Positions 42,912 to 54,790 of a stretch of 64,000 nt of DNA are shown here, one piece after another. The notes beneath the pieces are model-generated. The model ran no database searches. It was not told where the DNA came from and saw only the letters and a program-made list of their open reading frames with translations. How positions within the stretch are numbered: the first letter of the stretch is position 1; the number at the start of each line of letters is the position of its first letter. The stretch is from Physella acuta. Taxonomy: Eukaryota > Mollusca > Gastropoda > Physidae. The translations under genes were made by a program, and so were the position numbers. The DNA is taken from assembly GCF_028476545.1 (NCBI RefSeq), contig NW_026732264.1, positions 479,166 through 543,165 of the forward strand. Reading direction: 5' to 3'.

Positions 42912-45900
42912 ATGAGGTTGATATTTCTTTGTTTACTTTTCAACTTCATCGTGACGTCAGCACAGAATAGTTGGTCCAGTAAGTTTTGAAAGTTTTTCGT
43001 TGATTTTGTGGTTCCTTATTTTTACAATTTGTTTTTAAATGTATTGTTCGTTATTTTTTTACTATTTGTGTTTAAACTTTATCGTTCATTTTTTTTTACT
43101 ATTGGTGTCTAAATTTGTGTTCTAAATTTAGAACATCAAAAATATGTAAAATTGTATTGTGTAATTTTGTTAAACGCATGAACCAATTAGCAATTAAATA
43201 AAATAATCTATATCCCATAATTTACAATTTCTCATCCTGTTCTTTGTTGTATTACTAGAGTTCACTTTGGCTACAATCTTCTTTTCTCTATACATTTTCA
43301 TCCATAACACATATCAATCAGGAACGATCTTTACCACTTCCTTGCTTGAATAAACTATTTTAACTCCTAACTCACCATGAATGTTGTTCTAACGACTCCC
43401 CTTGTCAACCCCCTTTAACCCCCAGACGCCTGCTACAAAGATCTGGGATGTTTTTCTATTTTCGCACCATTTGGATTCACTTTACAGAGACCACTGGCTC
43501 TCCTGCCACAGTCGCCTGATAGAATCAGGTACCAGAATATGTCTTGTCGGATATCTATACCTACACTAAAGCTGAATATGTCGTTTCGGATATCTATTCC
43601 TACACTAAAAATAAATATCTTTTGGATATCTTTACCTACACTAAAACTAAAGTACTTTAGAAAATTATATTTAAATTTAAAGTTATAAGTAGTTAATAAA
43701 ATTATGAGTTGTTGTTTAAAAGTTAAGTTTTGCACAATAATTATTTCTTTGAATTATTACATTTTTACTTTCTCGTGTATACGAAGTATAGAGAAAGTAG
43801 TGTAATCGTGCACAAAAATCACTTGAAATTTTAATAATTTTCACCGTATTACACCTCAGTCCTTCATCACATCCGAAGTATAGAGGACTTCTTTTAATCG
43901 GGCAAAAATTATCAATCCAGATTTATCAAAATTAAGAGGTTTTATGCGTAATCCAGTCTGAAAAACTGGGCTTTGCAATTCTGTCCGTATGTCTGTGTGT
44001 CTGTCTGTCTGTCTGTCCGTGTGTAAACACGATAACTTGAGTACCGTTACAGCTAGGTTGATGAAATTTCATATATAAGTATTTTATCAAAATCGTAGAT
44101 CCGTATCAACTTTTGAGCGATTTCCGATAACCGGAAGTGGTACTTTTTCAACTTCGAATTTTTCAAAAGCCTATAACTTGAGTACTATTTCAGATAGATA
44201 AACGAAATTTCACATGTAAGTAAAAGATCTAATTCTCTACCTTCTGTTAAATTTTGAGTAATTTCCATTGACAGGAAGTAGTAATTTACGCTACTTCCGA
44301 TTTCTCAAAAAACTAATGTAAATTTTTAAAGTACTAATAATATTGCGCACTATTATGCACTTTTTTGCGTTCACTTGGTGTGCAATTCTTTTGTCTACGA
44401 GATTTTATTCTATTTTTAAAACTTTAAGTATTTAAAATGGATTAAAAATCATGTCTATAGCCCGAGTTCCCATCCCCTGTTATTTTATATAAGAATACTC
44501 GAGAAAGTTTAGGGGAGATCACTCCCGGTTTATTTATATAATATAAAGCGTTTGAATACAAGGCACTTTAGTTAAAGAATACGTTTTTTTTAGTGAGATT
44601 TTAAATGAGTACATCTCCACGTTAGATAATTTCTTTTTACAAAATTGTTTTAATGTAAATTAAGTATTCTTAATCTCACTGATACTAAAACCCATTGTCA
44701 ACTTTAGCTGTTTTTTCTTAATTTTCCATAGACTAATTTTGGGTCATGTTTTCTTTTTAACACTTTATCCCTACGTGAATTCAAATTTAGATAACCCTTA
44801 AAAACGTTGACCCTTCCCCACTCTGTTCACATAGCACCCTGACACTTTAATCCCCCACCCTGTCACCTAACACCCTAACAATTCGACCCCCCCCCCTAAC
44901 ATTTCCCCAGCACCCTGTTCAAGCTGTACACCCGAGCCCAACCGGCAACTCCACTAGACCTGCCAGCCACACAAGTCAAGACCAGTCTCACCACCATCTG
45001 GCCAGGTTTTGTCTCAAGACCGACCCAAATTATCGTTAACGGATATGAAGACAATGTCGACGTAACTAGCTGGGCAAAGGTCAGAGGTTAAGGTTAAAAA
45101 TATATCAGTCGATAATCAAAAATACGTCTACACAATGAAAATATCATCTACGATAACATCGAATGTGATTTTTATTGAAAATTTATTAAACTGATTGTTT
45201 TAATAATTTTACATTCATGTCTTATCACGTACACCTAAAAAACAAAACTACGCCTCTATGAGAATCTACAACTCCACCAGGCACATGCAGTTCGACAACA
45301 ATTTAATTATTGGTATGAACTGCGTTCTAAGGCAATATGTGCTCTGTTTGGGCTGATTATCCCCCTTAGTTTTTTTTTCTATTATCTCCCTGTTGCTTCA
45401 CTTGGTGAAAGACGGCTGTTGCTCTAATTATCTCCCTTATTATTTGAATAATCTCCCCAGTTGTTTCAATTGTAACACATATTGATTTCATTATCTGCCC
45501 TGTTTTCCAGCAGATGAATGAGATTTTGCACTATTGTTTAACTTACCTCCCCTGTTTCAGTTATATCCCCATGTTGTTTGAATGATCTCCCCTGTTGATT
45601 CAATTATCTCCCTTATTGATTTAATTATCTCCCCTGTTGTTTGAATGATCTCCCCCTGTTCTTTGAATGATCTCCCCTGTTGATTCAATTACCTCCCTTA
45701 TTGATTTAATAATCACCCCTGTTGTTTGAATAATCTCCCCCTGTTGTTTCAGCAAATGAAGGACGAGCTGTTGAAACAGGGAGACTACAACGTCATCCTT
45801 GTGGACTGGTCAGGGGGCAACAAGCTGCCCTACACCCAGGCCACAGCCAATACAAGAGTCGTAGGGGCTCAGATAGCTCAACTCATCAACCAAATCAGTG

Positions 45901-48900
45901 TACGTACATTTTATTTTAACAGCCAATACAAGAGTCGTAGGACTCAGATAGCTCAACTCATCAACCAAATCAGTGTACGTACATTTTATTTTAACAGCCA
46001 ATACAAGAGTCGTAGGACTCAGATAGCTCAACTCATCAACCAAATCAGTGTACGTACATTTTATTTTAATAGCCAATACAAGAGTCGTAGGGGCTCAGAT
46101 AGCTCAACTCATCAACCAAATCAGTGTACGTACATTTTATTTTAACAGCCAATACAAGAGTCGTAGGACTCAGATAGCTCAACTCATCAACCAAATCAGT
46201 GTACGTACATTTTATTTTAATAGCCAATACAAGAGTCGTAGGGGCTCAGATAGCTCAACTCATCAACCACATCAGTGTACGTACATTTTATTTTAACAGC
46301 CAATACAAGAGTCGTAGGGGCTCAGATCGCTCAACTTATCAACCAAATCAGTGTACGTACATTTGATTTTAACAGCCAATACAAGAGTCGTAGGGGCTCA
46401 GATAGCTCAGCTCATCAACCAAATCAGTGTACGTACATTTTATTTTAACAGCCAATACAAGAGTCGTAGGGGCTCAGATAGCTCAACTCATCAACCAAAT
46501 CAGTGTACGTACATTTTATTTTAACAGCCAATACAAGAGTCGTAGGGGCTCAGATAACTCATCAACCAGATCAGTGAACGTGGGTTGGGAAAGTATTTTG
46601 CTTTGATAGATTTATTATCAACGTTCTAGATTCTAGATAAAACATAGCTAAATTAAGATTTTGGTTTAGGCATATACTTTAGTGTGTGACATGTGTACCT
46701 ATAACAAAGGACAAATACTCACATGAGTCGACTCAGATGATATCGTAATTAAAATTGTAGAGAGGCTCAATCAGTTTGTCGTTGAGATGATAAGCATGGG
46801 GTGGTTAAAACTAAAATTTAATTACCTTCTTCAAACATCATCAGGACGGATTGAATATTGCTAATCTTTTCATGCGGCATATGACGTATCGTGTGGCCTA
46901 CTTGACAAAGTCAGGATAGGTATCCAATAGTGCTGAGACGACTTAAGATGTACTAAGTGGATCACAAAATCACGGAATTTTTAGTTTTCAAGCATCTATG
47001 TCAAAACAATATACATGTTTTGAATCCCAGGCCAAGCACATAATTTGAATTCATGAAATATTTTCTTTTTCTATCTTTATTAACTTTCTGCAGTTACGTG
47101 GTGGTAGGCGTAGTCGAGTTGGTAAAGCTCATGTTTGCTAATCCGAAAAGTCTTGAGTTCGAACCCATTACTAATTGACACGTAATAATAGTTTGATTGA
47201 TGTTCAGACAAGTCGCACTGTTTTTACCGATTGCCTTTGACTTTTATTTTGGGAGACATCGCTAAAACCTAACTCGCCATTTCAATTCGTTTTTTTTTTT
47301 AAATTTTAAAACGTATATTCTTATTTTAGCTTCTTTCATCCCACGTGACAGGCTATTTTTAGCACACCAGTCAAAGACTTCCACGTCATCGGTCACAGTC
47401 TGGGGGCTCACACAGCTGGGTACGCTGGTGAGAGGGTGCCAGGTTTGGGGAGGATTACAGGTAGGTTGGTGAGAGGTTTACAGGTAGGTTGGTGGGTGGG
47501 GAGGATTACAGGTAGGTTGGTGAGTGGGGAGGATTACAGGTAGGTTTGTGAGAGGTTTACAGGTAGGTTGTTGGGTGGGGAGGAATACAGGTAGGTTGGT
47601 GAGTGGGGAGGTTTACAGGTAGGTTGGTGAGTGGGGAGGTTTACAGGTAGGTTGGTGAATGGGGAGGTTTACAGGTAGGTTGGTGAGAGGATGTTAATAT
47701 TGATTAGATAATACTGGAGCCACGGCTAGTAAAATGTAAGAACCACTGTTCTCCATTCCATAGGTCTGGACCCCGCCGGCCCATATTTTGAGAACACTCC
47801 AGCCAGCGTCAGACTCGACCCCACTGACGCCTTGTTTGTTGACGTCATCCACACTGACGCGGGGACACTTCTCACTGCTAGTAGGTGAATCTGTTCTCAG
47901 TTTTTAAGTAAATTATTTAGTTTGGGGACCTATTATATGGAATAATTCGTTCAAGTTATATGCATCAGCTTATTATTCGTTGTATACTAAAAAATAGAAT
48001 TTATATCGTTAATTGGGAAATATTTCTTTCACTAAAATAGAAGATAAACCAACGTTTTCTTAATTTGTCTTCAAACTCCCTAATAGTTTATCTCCGAAAG
48101 ATAAAGACTGCTGAATTTTGTCTGGAGAATGGGCAGACACGTGAAATTAAAAGTGAAGTAAATGAAGTTAAAATGTTATATTTTCAACAAAAGAGTACGT
48201 CTATGACCTCGTTAAAATCGGTTATCCTCAGGTCTGGGCATCATACAGGCAGTAGGTCATGCTGACTTTTACCCAAACTCTGGGCACAATCAGCCTGGAT
48301 GTATCCAGTCACCCGTGACGACCATTGAACAGTGGGGGCTTGTTGAAGGTAGGGCGTGTAGTGGGGGGGGGGCTTATTGAAGGTAGGGCGTGGGGGCTTG
48401 TTGAAGGTGTGTAGTGTAGTGGGGGCTTGTTGAAGGTAGGGCGTGTAGTGGGGGCTTGTTGAAGGTAGGGCGTGTAGTGGGGGCTTGTTGAAGGTAGGGC
48501 GTGTAGTGGGGGCTTGTTGAAGGTAGGGCGTGTAGTGGGGGGGGGGCTTGTTGAAGGTAGGGCGTGTAGTGGGGGCTTATTGAAGGTTAGGACGTGTAAA
48601 GGTGGTTTTGACAAACATGCAGCAACCACTCCCCTCCCCCAACCCCCTAAAATCGTATAAATTTTTTTAGCTGCTACAGACATCCTTATCTATGTATATA
48701 TCCCTATATGTAGAATTTGTATTGCAACACATTTTATTATTGCTTATATGTTCACCTTACAGGCTTAAACGAGTTCCTGATCTGTAGCCACATGCGGGCC
48801 ATACGACTGTTTACAGAGAGCATCAACTCCAGCTGTCACTTCAAGAGTTATCCTTGTGCCAGTGAACTCAACTTTGTGGTGAGGCGTGGAGATTAACTTG

Positions 48901-49683
48901 TTTTCGTAGCTTGCTTTTGTCATGTTTCTGTAATGAAGTATTGAAGTATAGCGCGCCAAAAACGTACTAATCTAGAGAGAAAATTCACGGTACGAGTCCA
49001 ATTTTAATGTAGTCCCTGAGCCTACCCAGCTCTGATTAGTACCTGACTCAGGGAAAATAAAGGCGGCTGGGCATAATGCTGACCGCACAATCAGTGGCGT
49101 AGCGAGGTTGGGTGTCACCCGGTGCGGCACTTGATGGTGTCACCCCCCAGAGGCGTATCTCCGGGGACAAACTTCCAATTTTCGATTTGCAGCCCCCCTC
49201 CCCTCTCAAACTTTCGATGTTGCACCCCCCCCCCCCTCAAACTTTCTTTTTCGCACCCCCCCCCTCAAACTTCAGATTTAAGTGTGGAATTATCATTTTT
49301 CTCCATATATTTTGCTATTTTTTGCCTTGGTGTCACCCGGTGTGGTCCGCCCCCCCCCCCCCCCCGCTACGCCTGCGCACAATATCTGGATTTATCGAGG
49401 CAACTTTCCTAACAGTATTAGACCATCAGTTATTTTACTGACAAGCATACGGCGCTGTTCGTATGTTATATTTTCCTGATTATGTAAAGGAATGGGGTAT
49501 TAGTCTTTAGGTCAACTTTACTGTAAAATATGCTAATGTGATTACCATAATTACCTCTCCTAGCTGGGCTTATGTACCACGTGTGGCGTATCTGGCTGTG
49601 CCAATATGGGCTTCTGGGCAAGCCCAACCCTTGGGAAATTTTTCTTGAAAACTGCTGGGAATTCGCCATTTTGCTTGGCTTAG
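42912..49683 (+). CDS. Secreted pancreatic-lipase-family lipase, LipB' (9 exons)
   Basis: Exons: 42912-42978, 43426-43528, 44911-45079, 45753-45899, 47352-47460, 47764-47880, 48232-48348, 48763-48878, 49564-49683; 1065 nt, 354 residues, in frame. Signal peptide [18 protein letters not shown]. Triad kept: GHSLG, GLDPAGP and His in CSH, where the other three have CNH. Exons 1-4 are close to LipB, but from exon 5 on the gene is clearly more diverged ([32 protein letters not shown]), and introns 5 and 6 do not resemble LipB. A one-codon deletion lies in exon 9 (SPTLGK). This points to a 3' half from another paralogue or faster change. It lies at the right edge of the duplicated region. Confidence 0.86.
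43760..44480. mobile_element. Unclassified interspersed repeat in LipB' intron 2
   Basis: Inserted relative to LipB intron 2. It has internal repeats such as CTATAACTTGAGTACTATTT versus GATAACTTGAGTACCGTTAC, CTGTCTGTCTG runs, and paired GGAAGT/ACTTCC phrases. It resembles a dispersed element of unknown class seen in invertebrate genomes; no coding sequence and no clear termini. Confidence 0.4.
45360..45752 (+). repeat. CT-rich repeats before LipB' exon 4 acceptor
   Basis: About 14 degenerate units of the TGTTTGAATGATCTCCCCTG type leading to the true TGTTTCAG acceptor. More units than in LipB. Confidence 0.7.
45847..46576 (+). repeat. Exon 4 donor-spanning array (LipB'), 10 units
   Basis: Ten copies of the exon 4 end separated by 23-nt spacers with GTACGT and TTTTATTTTAACAG. 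Units with GGACTC are 75 bp and those with GGGGCTC are 76 bp, in mixed order. Homology with LipB ends at the right edge of this array. Confidence 0.92.
47098..47300 (+). mobile_element. tRNA-derived SINE in LipB' intron 4
   Basis: Box A-like TAGTCGAGTTGGT and box B GAGTTCGAACCC, spaced as in a tRNA gene, but the acceptor stem does not pair. This indicates a SINE head rather than a working tRNA. The 3' end is uncertain. Confidence 0.6.
47447..47690 (+). repeat. Exon 5 donor-spanning minisatellite (LipB' intron 5)
   Basis: About nine units of GTAGGTTGGTGAGTGGGGAG plus GTTTACAG starting at the exon 5 junction. Confidence 0.9.
48333..48600 (+). repeat. Exon 7 donor-spanning minisatellite (LipB' intron 7)
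   Basis: About nine units of GTAGGGCGTGTAGTGGGGGC plus TTGTTGAAG. The unit carries the LipB'-specific exon 7 end (CTTGTTGAAG rather than CTTATTGATG), so this array arose from this gene's own junction and was not copied from LipA. Confidence 0.92.
48975..49091 (+). mobile_element. SINE-like repeat in LipB' intron 8
   Basis: Contains AAGGCGGCTGGGCATAATGC and TGACCGCAC, the reverse complement of the repeats at 4712 and 57355. Its end is interrupted by the MITE at 49092. Confidence 0.55.
49092..49375 (+). mobile_element. hAT-type MITE, CAGTGGCGTAGCGA family
   Basis: Starts CAGTGGCGTAGCGAGG and ends CGCTACGCCTG, with perfect 8-bp flanks CGCACAAT (49084-49091 and 49376-49383). An internal CAGAGGCGTATC near 49148 suggests a rearranged or nested relative. 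Lies in LipB' intron 8. Confidence 0.83.
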
Positions 49684-49715
49684 CTGCTCGCCGTGGATAA
49701 AGTGGTTCAGTTGTG

Positions 49716-49721
49716 AATAAA
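49716..49721 (+). terminator. Polyadenylation signal of LipB'
   Basis: AATAAA about 33 bp after the stop, overlapping a second one. Confidence 0.5.
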
Positions 49722-49729
49722 ATAAAACA

Positions 49730-50158
49730 TTGCCTGAAACGGTTTCCTTGTTTGTGTGCTGTATGTGATTTATGTTCATACCTTTAGTGCCGTAAATAAA
49801 TAAGTAATAAATCTCATATGACAATCCATCAATCAGCAGTAAAATAAATAAATAAACAAGGCTTTGTTTCATCAATATTTCTTATTTTATAAACATTTTA
49901 ATATAAATACAAATTAACGAAATTGTGAATTTTTCTTAATGTCCGCTTAGGGACAGGTAACAGAATTTTACAATCAGATTAACACGACATAAATGGCAGC
50001 AAATCTAAAGTATGTGATTGTCAGGTCTTTAACGTATCTTAGCTGTGTGACTTCTGTCTGTTGTTTGACTAGAGATGTCTTGGTGTCTGAAGAAAAGTTG
50101 CAGGTTGTTGCTCAGTTTGTCTGTAGGGTGGAATTAGAGCGAGGAGTGGATAAGTCGC
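49730..50158. other. Intergenic, no gene supported
   Basis: A short frame opens at 49993 (MAANLKYVIVRSLTY..) with a hydrophobic start, but it runs straight into the minisatellite and lacks any recognisable family. Confidence 0.4.
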
Positions 50159-50965
50159 TCATTGGTCGCCCAGTGGTGGGCGGGTCCAAAGGTGGGCTGA
50201 CCCGGTGGTGGGCGGGTCCGGTGGTGGGCGGGTCCAATGGTGGGCTGACCCGGTGGTGGGCGGGTCTAGTGGTGGGCGGGTCCGGTGGTGGGCGGGTCCA
50301 ATGGTGGGCTGACCCGGTGGTGGGCGGGTCTAGTGGTGGGCGGGTCCGGTGGTGGGCGGGTCCGGTGATGGGCGGGTCCGGTGGTGGGCGGGTCCAATGG
50401 TGGGCTGACCCGGTGGTGGGCGGGTCTAGTGGTGGGCGGGTCCGGTGGTGGGCGGGTCCGGTGATGGGCGGGTCCGGTGGTGGGCGGGTCCGGTGATGGG
50501 CGGGTCCGGTGGTGGGCGGGTCCAATGGTGGGCTGACCCGGTGGTGGGCGGGTCTAGTGGTGGGCGGGTCCGGTGGTGGGCGGGTCCGGTGATGGGCGGG
50601 TCCGGTGGTGGGCGGGTCCAATGGTGGGCTGACCCGGTGGTGGGCGGGTCTAGTGGTGGGCGGGTCCGGTGGTGGGCGGGTCCGGTGATGGGCGGGTCCG
50701 GTGGTGGGCGGGTCCGGTGGTGGGCTGGTCCGGTGGTGGGCGGGTCCAATGGTGGGCTGACCCGGTGGTGGGCGGGTCTAGTGGTGGGCGGGTCCGGTGG
50801 TGGGCGGGTCCGGTGATGGGCGGGTCCGGTGGTGGGCGGGTCCGGTGGTGGGCTGGTCCGGTGGTGGGCGGGTCCAATGGTGGGCTGACCCGGTGGTGGG
50901 CGGGTCCGGTGGTGGGCGGGTCCGGTAGTTGGCTGGTCCAGTGGTGGGCTAGTCAGATTGTCAAT
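50159..50965. repeat. GC-rich minisatellite (GGTGGTGGGCGGGTCC)
   Basis: About 50 units of 15-16 bp with variants (AATGGTGGGCTGACCC, TAGTGGTGGGCGGGTC) arranged in higher-order blocks of about 110 bp. Long open frames on both strands come from lack of stops in the repeat, not from coding. Confidence 0.95.
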
Positions 50966-52300
50966 GTGTCTCCAACACTATCTGAGTCAACTGATCTCTA
51001 GAAAACACAAGTAGTATCCAACACTATCTGAGTCAACTGATCTCTAGAAAACACAAGTAGTCTAACGCATTTTAGTAGCCTCATTGAATCACTTTCTACA
51101 AGCAGTTTAACAAGACCAGTGACAACATTTTACTGAAACGTTTGCACCGTTTTACCTCTATTTATATTATTAGTTATATCATTTAGGCAAACTTCATCTC
51201 ATTAAATTAATTCTGTCAACAAACAGTTTAGAAAAATAACATCAGCTGTTCACCATATATAAGTGTTAGGGAAAAAAAAATTAACAACTGCATACATAGA
51301 TCTATATGAAACACAACATTTGCCAAAGATGAATTGTTTTAAAATAATAACTGGCTTTAGGCTATATTTAAGAACACGTTAATTTAAACTGCATTTTAAT
51401 ATTGACAGCAGCAGTGTTGTGAATCCAGGCGCTAATAATAGATAATGTCATTCAAAGCTTCAGCGCTGATTCATTTCGCCAGTAATGCCCTCTGTAACGT
51501 GACTGATACATCATCTGAGATAGAGGCAACCCCACTGATTATCTGACGTGCATCTGCAGACGTGCATTCTTTGTTCTATCTGCACAAAAATACGTCTGCC
51601 GGCTTTGTAGTTCACATTCTTCCAAATACAGCCGCCTACCAAATAGAAATATGTTTTTTTTTTTAGACTCAGTGTACTGTAGCAAGTCATGCATTTGTGT
51701 AAATATGGGAGGTATAAAATAAAATAACCTCCAACCCCTTCTTGTGATGCTGAAAATTAAAATTTTCTCTGGAGTGGAGAGGGGGTCGGCATGGTTTAAA
51801 AATGTGTTTAAGGTGGACTTTCATTCACAGCATACTGGCTAAAACGCACCAAAACACAACCCCTCCCCCCCCCCCCCCCCTAAAGAATTAGTTTCTAACG
51901 TGCTCATTCCCATCCTTTACTTTCTTACAGTCTCCACGTCTCCAATCGCAGTCAATAATCTCCAACTACTTACCCCATACATTCCCCCACACAATCGTTC
52001 ACACACCGTTTGTACCCGCATTGGGCCTTGGGATCACAATACATAAACACCCAAAGGTTAACTCGCACAGGTACTCTCCCCTAGGTTCTAGACTATTCTA
52101 CCCTATTCTAACCTCCAATGGCCCGTAACAAGTGGCATTTTGTGAGGTTAGTGTGTATGTGTGTTGGGCTGCTCCAGGCTCCCTATTTTAAAACACCATT
52201 TTCTCCACCTAAATGCCGTCTTTATATGTGAGTCGGCTTAGACCTGTGCTCCTTTATAAAGGCTTTAGACGGCTTTCAGTTGTAAACACCAGCTCAATTC
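50966..52300. other. Intergenic, no gene seen
   Basis: Begins with a 45-48 bp direct duplication (TCCAACACTATCTGAGTCAA.. at 50970 and 51018). The rest is unique AT-rich sequence with C-runs near 51860. Confidence 0.55.
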
Positions 52301-52309
52301 AGGCATACA

Positions 52310-52815
52310 ACCCCATGTGTACACACGTCAACTGACCTCATGTGTACACACGTCAACTAACCCCATGTGTACACACGTCAACTGACCCCATGTGTACACA
52401 CGTCAACTGACCTCATGTGTACACACGTCAACTGACCTCATGTGTACACACGTCAACTGACCTCATGTGTACACACGTCAACTGACCTCATGTGTACACA
52501 CGTCAACTGACCCCATGTGTACACGTCAACTGACCTCATGTGTACACACGTCAACTGACCCCATGTGTACACACGTCAACTGACCCGTTGTGTACACACG
52601 TCAACTAACCCCATGTGTACACACGTCAGCTGATCCCATGTGTACACACGTCAACTAACCCCATGTGTACACACGTCAACTAACCCCATGTGTACACGCG
52701 ACAGCTGACCGCACGTATACACACGTTACCTAACTTAACCTAACCCCATGTGTACACACGTCAACTAACCCCATGTGAACACACGTCAACTGACCCCATG
52801 TGTAGAAGCCTAAGT
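52310..52815 (+). repeat. Minisatellite TGTGTACACACGTCAAC
   Basis: About 20 units of 23-24 bp: CCCATGTGTACACACGTCAA plus CTGA or CTAA. TGTGTACACA is itself palindromic, so each unit could extrude a small hairpin. Confidence 0.93.
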
Positions 52816-53147
52816 TGACCACGGGTGTAAAAACTTGACCCAAGTGAAGATCCCCCCCCCCCCCCAACATATAATGTTTTTTTTAAAAATCAAGTTTTAC
52901 ACCCCGTGATGTAAGTGTAATCGTGTAGCTCAAACTTACCATAAGTCACATCTATAAAACTTGACAACAGAACTAACACAAGGATTGTCGTCTTCATCGT
53001 AAGCTCGTTAGGATATGTCTACACGAAGAATGTGTTGTTAAGAAATATATTGTCAGCAGGCTTCATACAACATAAACTAGAAGAGCAGAATAAACTTAAT
53101 TCATTATTTAAAATTTATGTGTAAGCCTCTCTATATCCAAAAAAAGT

Positions 53148-53267
53148 CTACCGCCCCCCACCCCCTCCCCCCCCCCCCCCCCCGAACGAAATGAAATTTA
53201 TATAGAAAATATATACTTTTAACAGTGTCCGACCCCCCGGGAGAAAAAAAATCAGGAAGAAACACTG
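53148..53267 (-). mobile_element. hAT-type MITE, CAGTGTTTCTTCCAG family, reverse
   Basis: C-runs, then GAACGAAATGAAATTTATAT, TTTTAACAGTGTCCG and the right terminus GGAAGAAACACTG, mirroring 11443-11673. The left terminus is eroded; a GACGCCTGGAA remnant lies just outside the right end. Confidence 0.65.
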
Positions 53268-53529
53268 AGAGACGCCTGGAAGGCTCTTGTCGGCGGCCTT
53301 TGTCACATGAGGGGGACAGGCAAACCTAATCTAACCTATTTAATGAGTTGTTCTTTTTTTTCCCGATAAAAATGCGGCACATTATTATTAAATTTATAAA
53401 TGGTACTCTAGTCTAGTATAACACATTTGACTACCGGCTACTCTGATATTTTTACAAAATGCAGTAGACCTAAGTAATCCAACATTTATTATTAGACATT
53501 GCTTGGGTGAACATTGAAAATATTTTTAA

Positions 53530-54790
53530 AAAATTTAGGCCTAGACTAGATCTAGATTCTAGATCTAGATCTAGTCTAGGCCTAAATTTTTTAGATTCTA
53601 GATCTAGATCTAAATGCTTAAAATAAGCAAACCGTTTTGCCAATTTTTAACATACCCGGTAAATCCATAGAGAGTGTACAAGCGTTTAGAGTTATCCTTT
53701 CTTGTTGTTATGAAAAACTGAGTTCCTTTTCCTGGTACTTTCCTAGTCGTAAGTAGATCTAGCTAGATCTTTATCTAGATCTAGAGATCTAGTAACATTA
53801 GCCTACATTTTTATAGCCCATAATAAATTTCATATGAACTGTAATTAAGAAGCTTGGCTATGCTGAGTATTAATGTTAAATTAAAATTAGGCTTAGGTAG
53901 AAACCGTTAAGTTAGTTAAGTATAAATCAGATTTCAGTTTCGCTTTCGTTTTCACATGGCATGGCTTTCACATGGCTTCGACTTTGCCGACTTTGCTAAG
54001 ATTTTTTTCTTAGTAGATCTAGATCTAGATATCTAGATCTAGAGATCTAGATCTAGAGATCTATTTCAGATAGATCTAGTCTAGTCATTACAGTAATTTG
54101 ATCTAGATCTAGTAGAGTTTATTATTTTATTATTATTACTATTATTAGTAGTATCTACTAGATCTATTTAGTATTAGATTAGTCTAGCTAGCCTATTTAT
54201 TAGTATTAAGAATTAGGTATTTAGTAGTATTTACTATTTAGGGGACTATTTATTAGTATTAGTATTAGTCTATTACTATTACCAACTATTAGAGTTTGCA
54301 TTATCATCACAGTCTTGAGTCTTTAGATCCTGTTCAATGTTAACTAACTTTTATTGTTAAATTATTTTCAATATTTTGGATAGGTTAGCCGCGACTAGCC
54401 TAAATTATTAAAATTAACTAAATTTGGTAGAATTAATTTAATAATTAATTTAGTTAACCTAGGCCTAGAGCCTACATCTGAATATATTTAGTATCATCAT
54501 GATAGATGTCTGATGATGATAACTGATATTGATACTACTAATACTATTAATACTAATACTAAAATCATGATTATGATGGTATCACTGATATATCATGTTT
54601 TAGTCACTAAAACTGTCACTAAAACATGATCATAGTATCAATGTGTAAGGCCTGTCTATCTAGATCTAATGGTATCTCTATACTACTAGACTATCACTAT
54701 ACAGACTACTGATCTAGGGCTATCATGACAACTATACTATATGCCATATACCTATAATTTTAAAATAATAGGGGCCTAAATATAGCCTAT
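53530..54790. repeat. CTAGATCT-rich palindromic and TAG/TTA low-complexity tract
   Basis: Dozens of AGATCT/CTAGATCTAG overlaps. The clearest palindrome is 53533-53596, with arms AAATTTAGGCCTAGACTAGA and its complement. Further inverted repeats lie near 54400-54480 and 54545-54640. No coding sequence. Confidence 0.8.

Noticed and set aside
47100-47175. Functional tRNA gene in LipB' intron 4
   Set aside because: Box A and B are present but acceptor and anticodon stems do not pair; a SINE head fits better.
50112-50877. Long open frames of PPTTGPAHHR-type and VVGGSGGGRV-type repeats on both strands
   Set aside because: They are translations of the GC-rich minisatellite; both strands are open for the same reason and there is no start context or family match.
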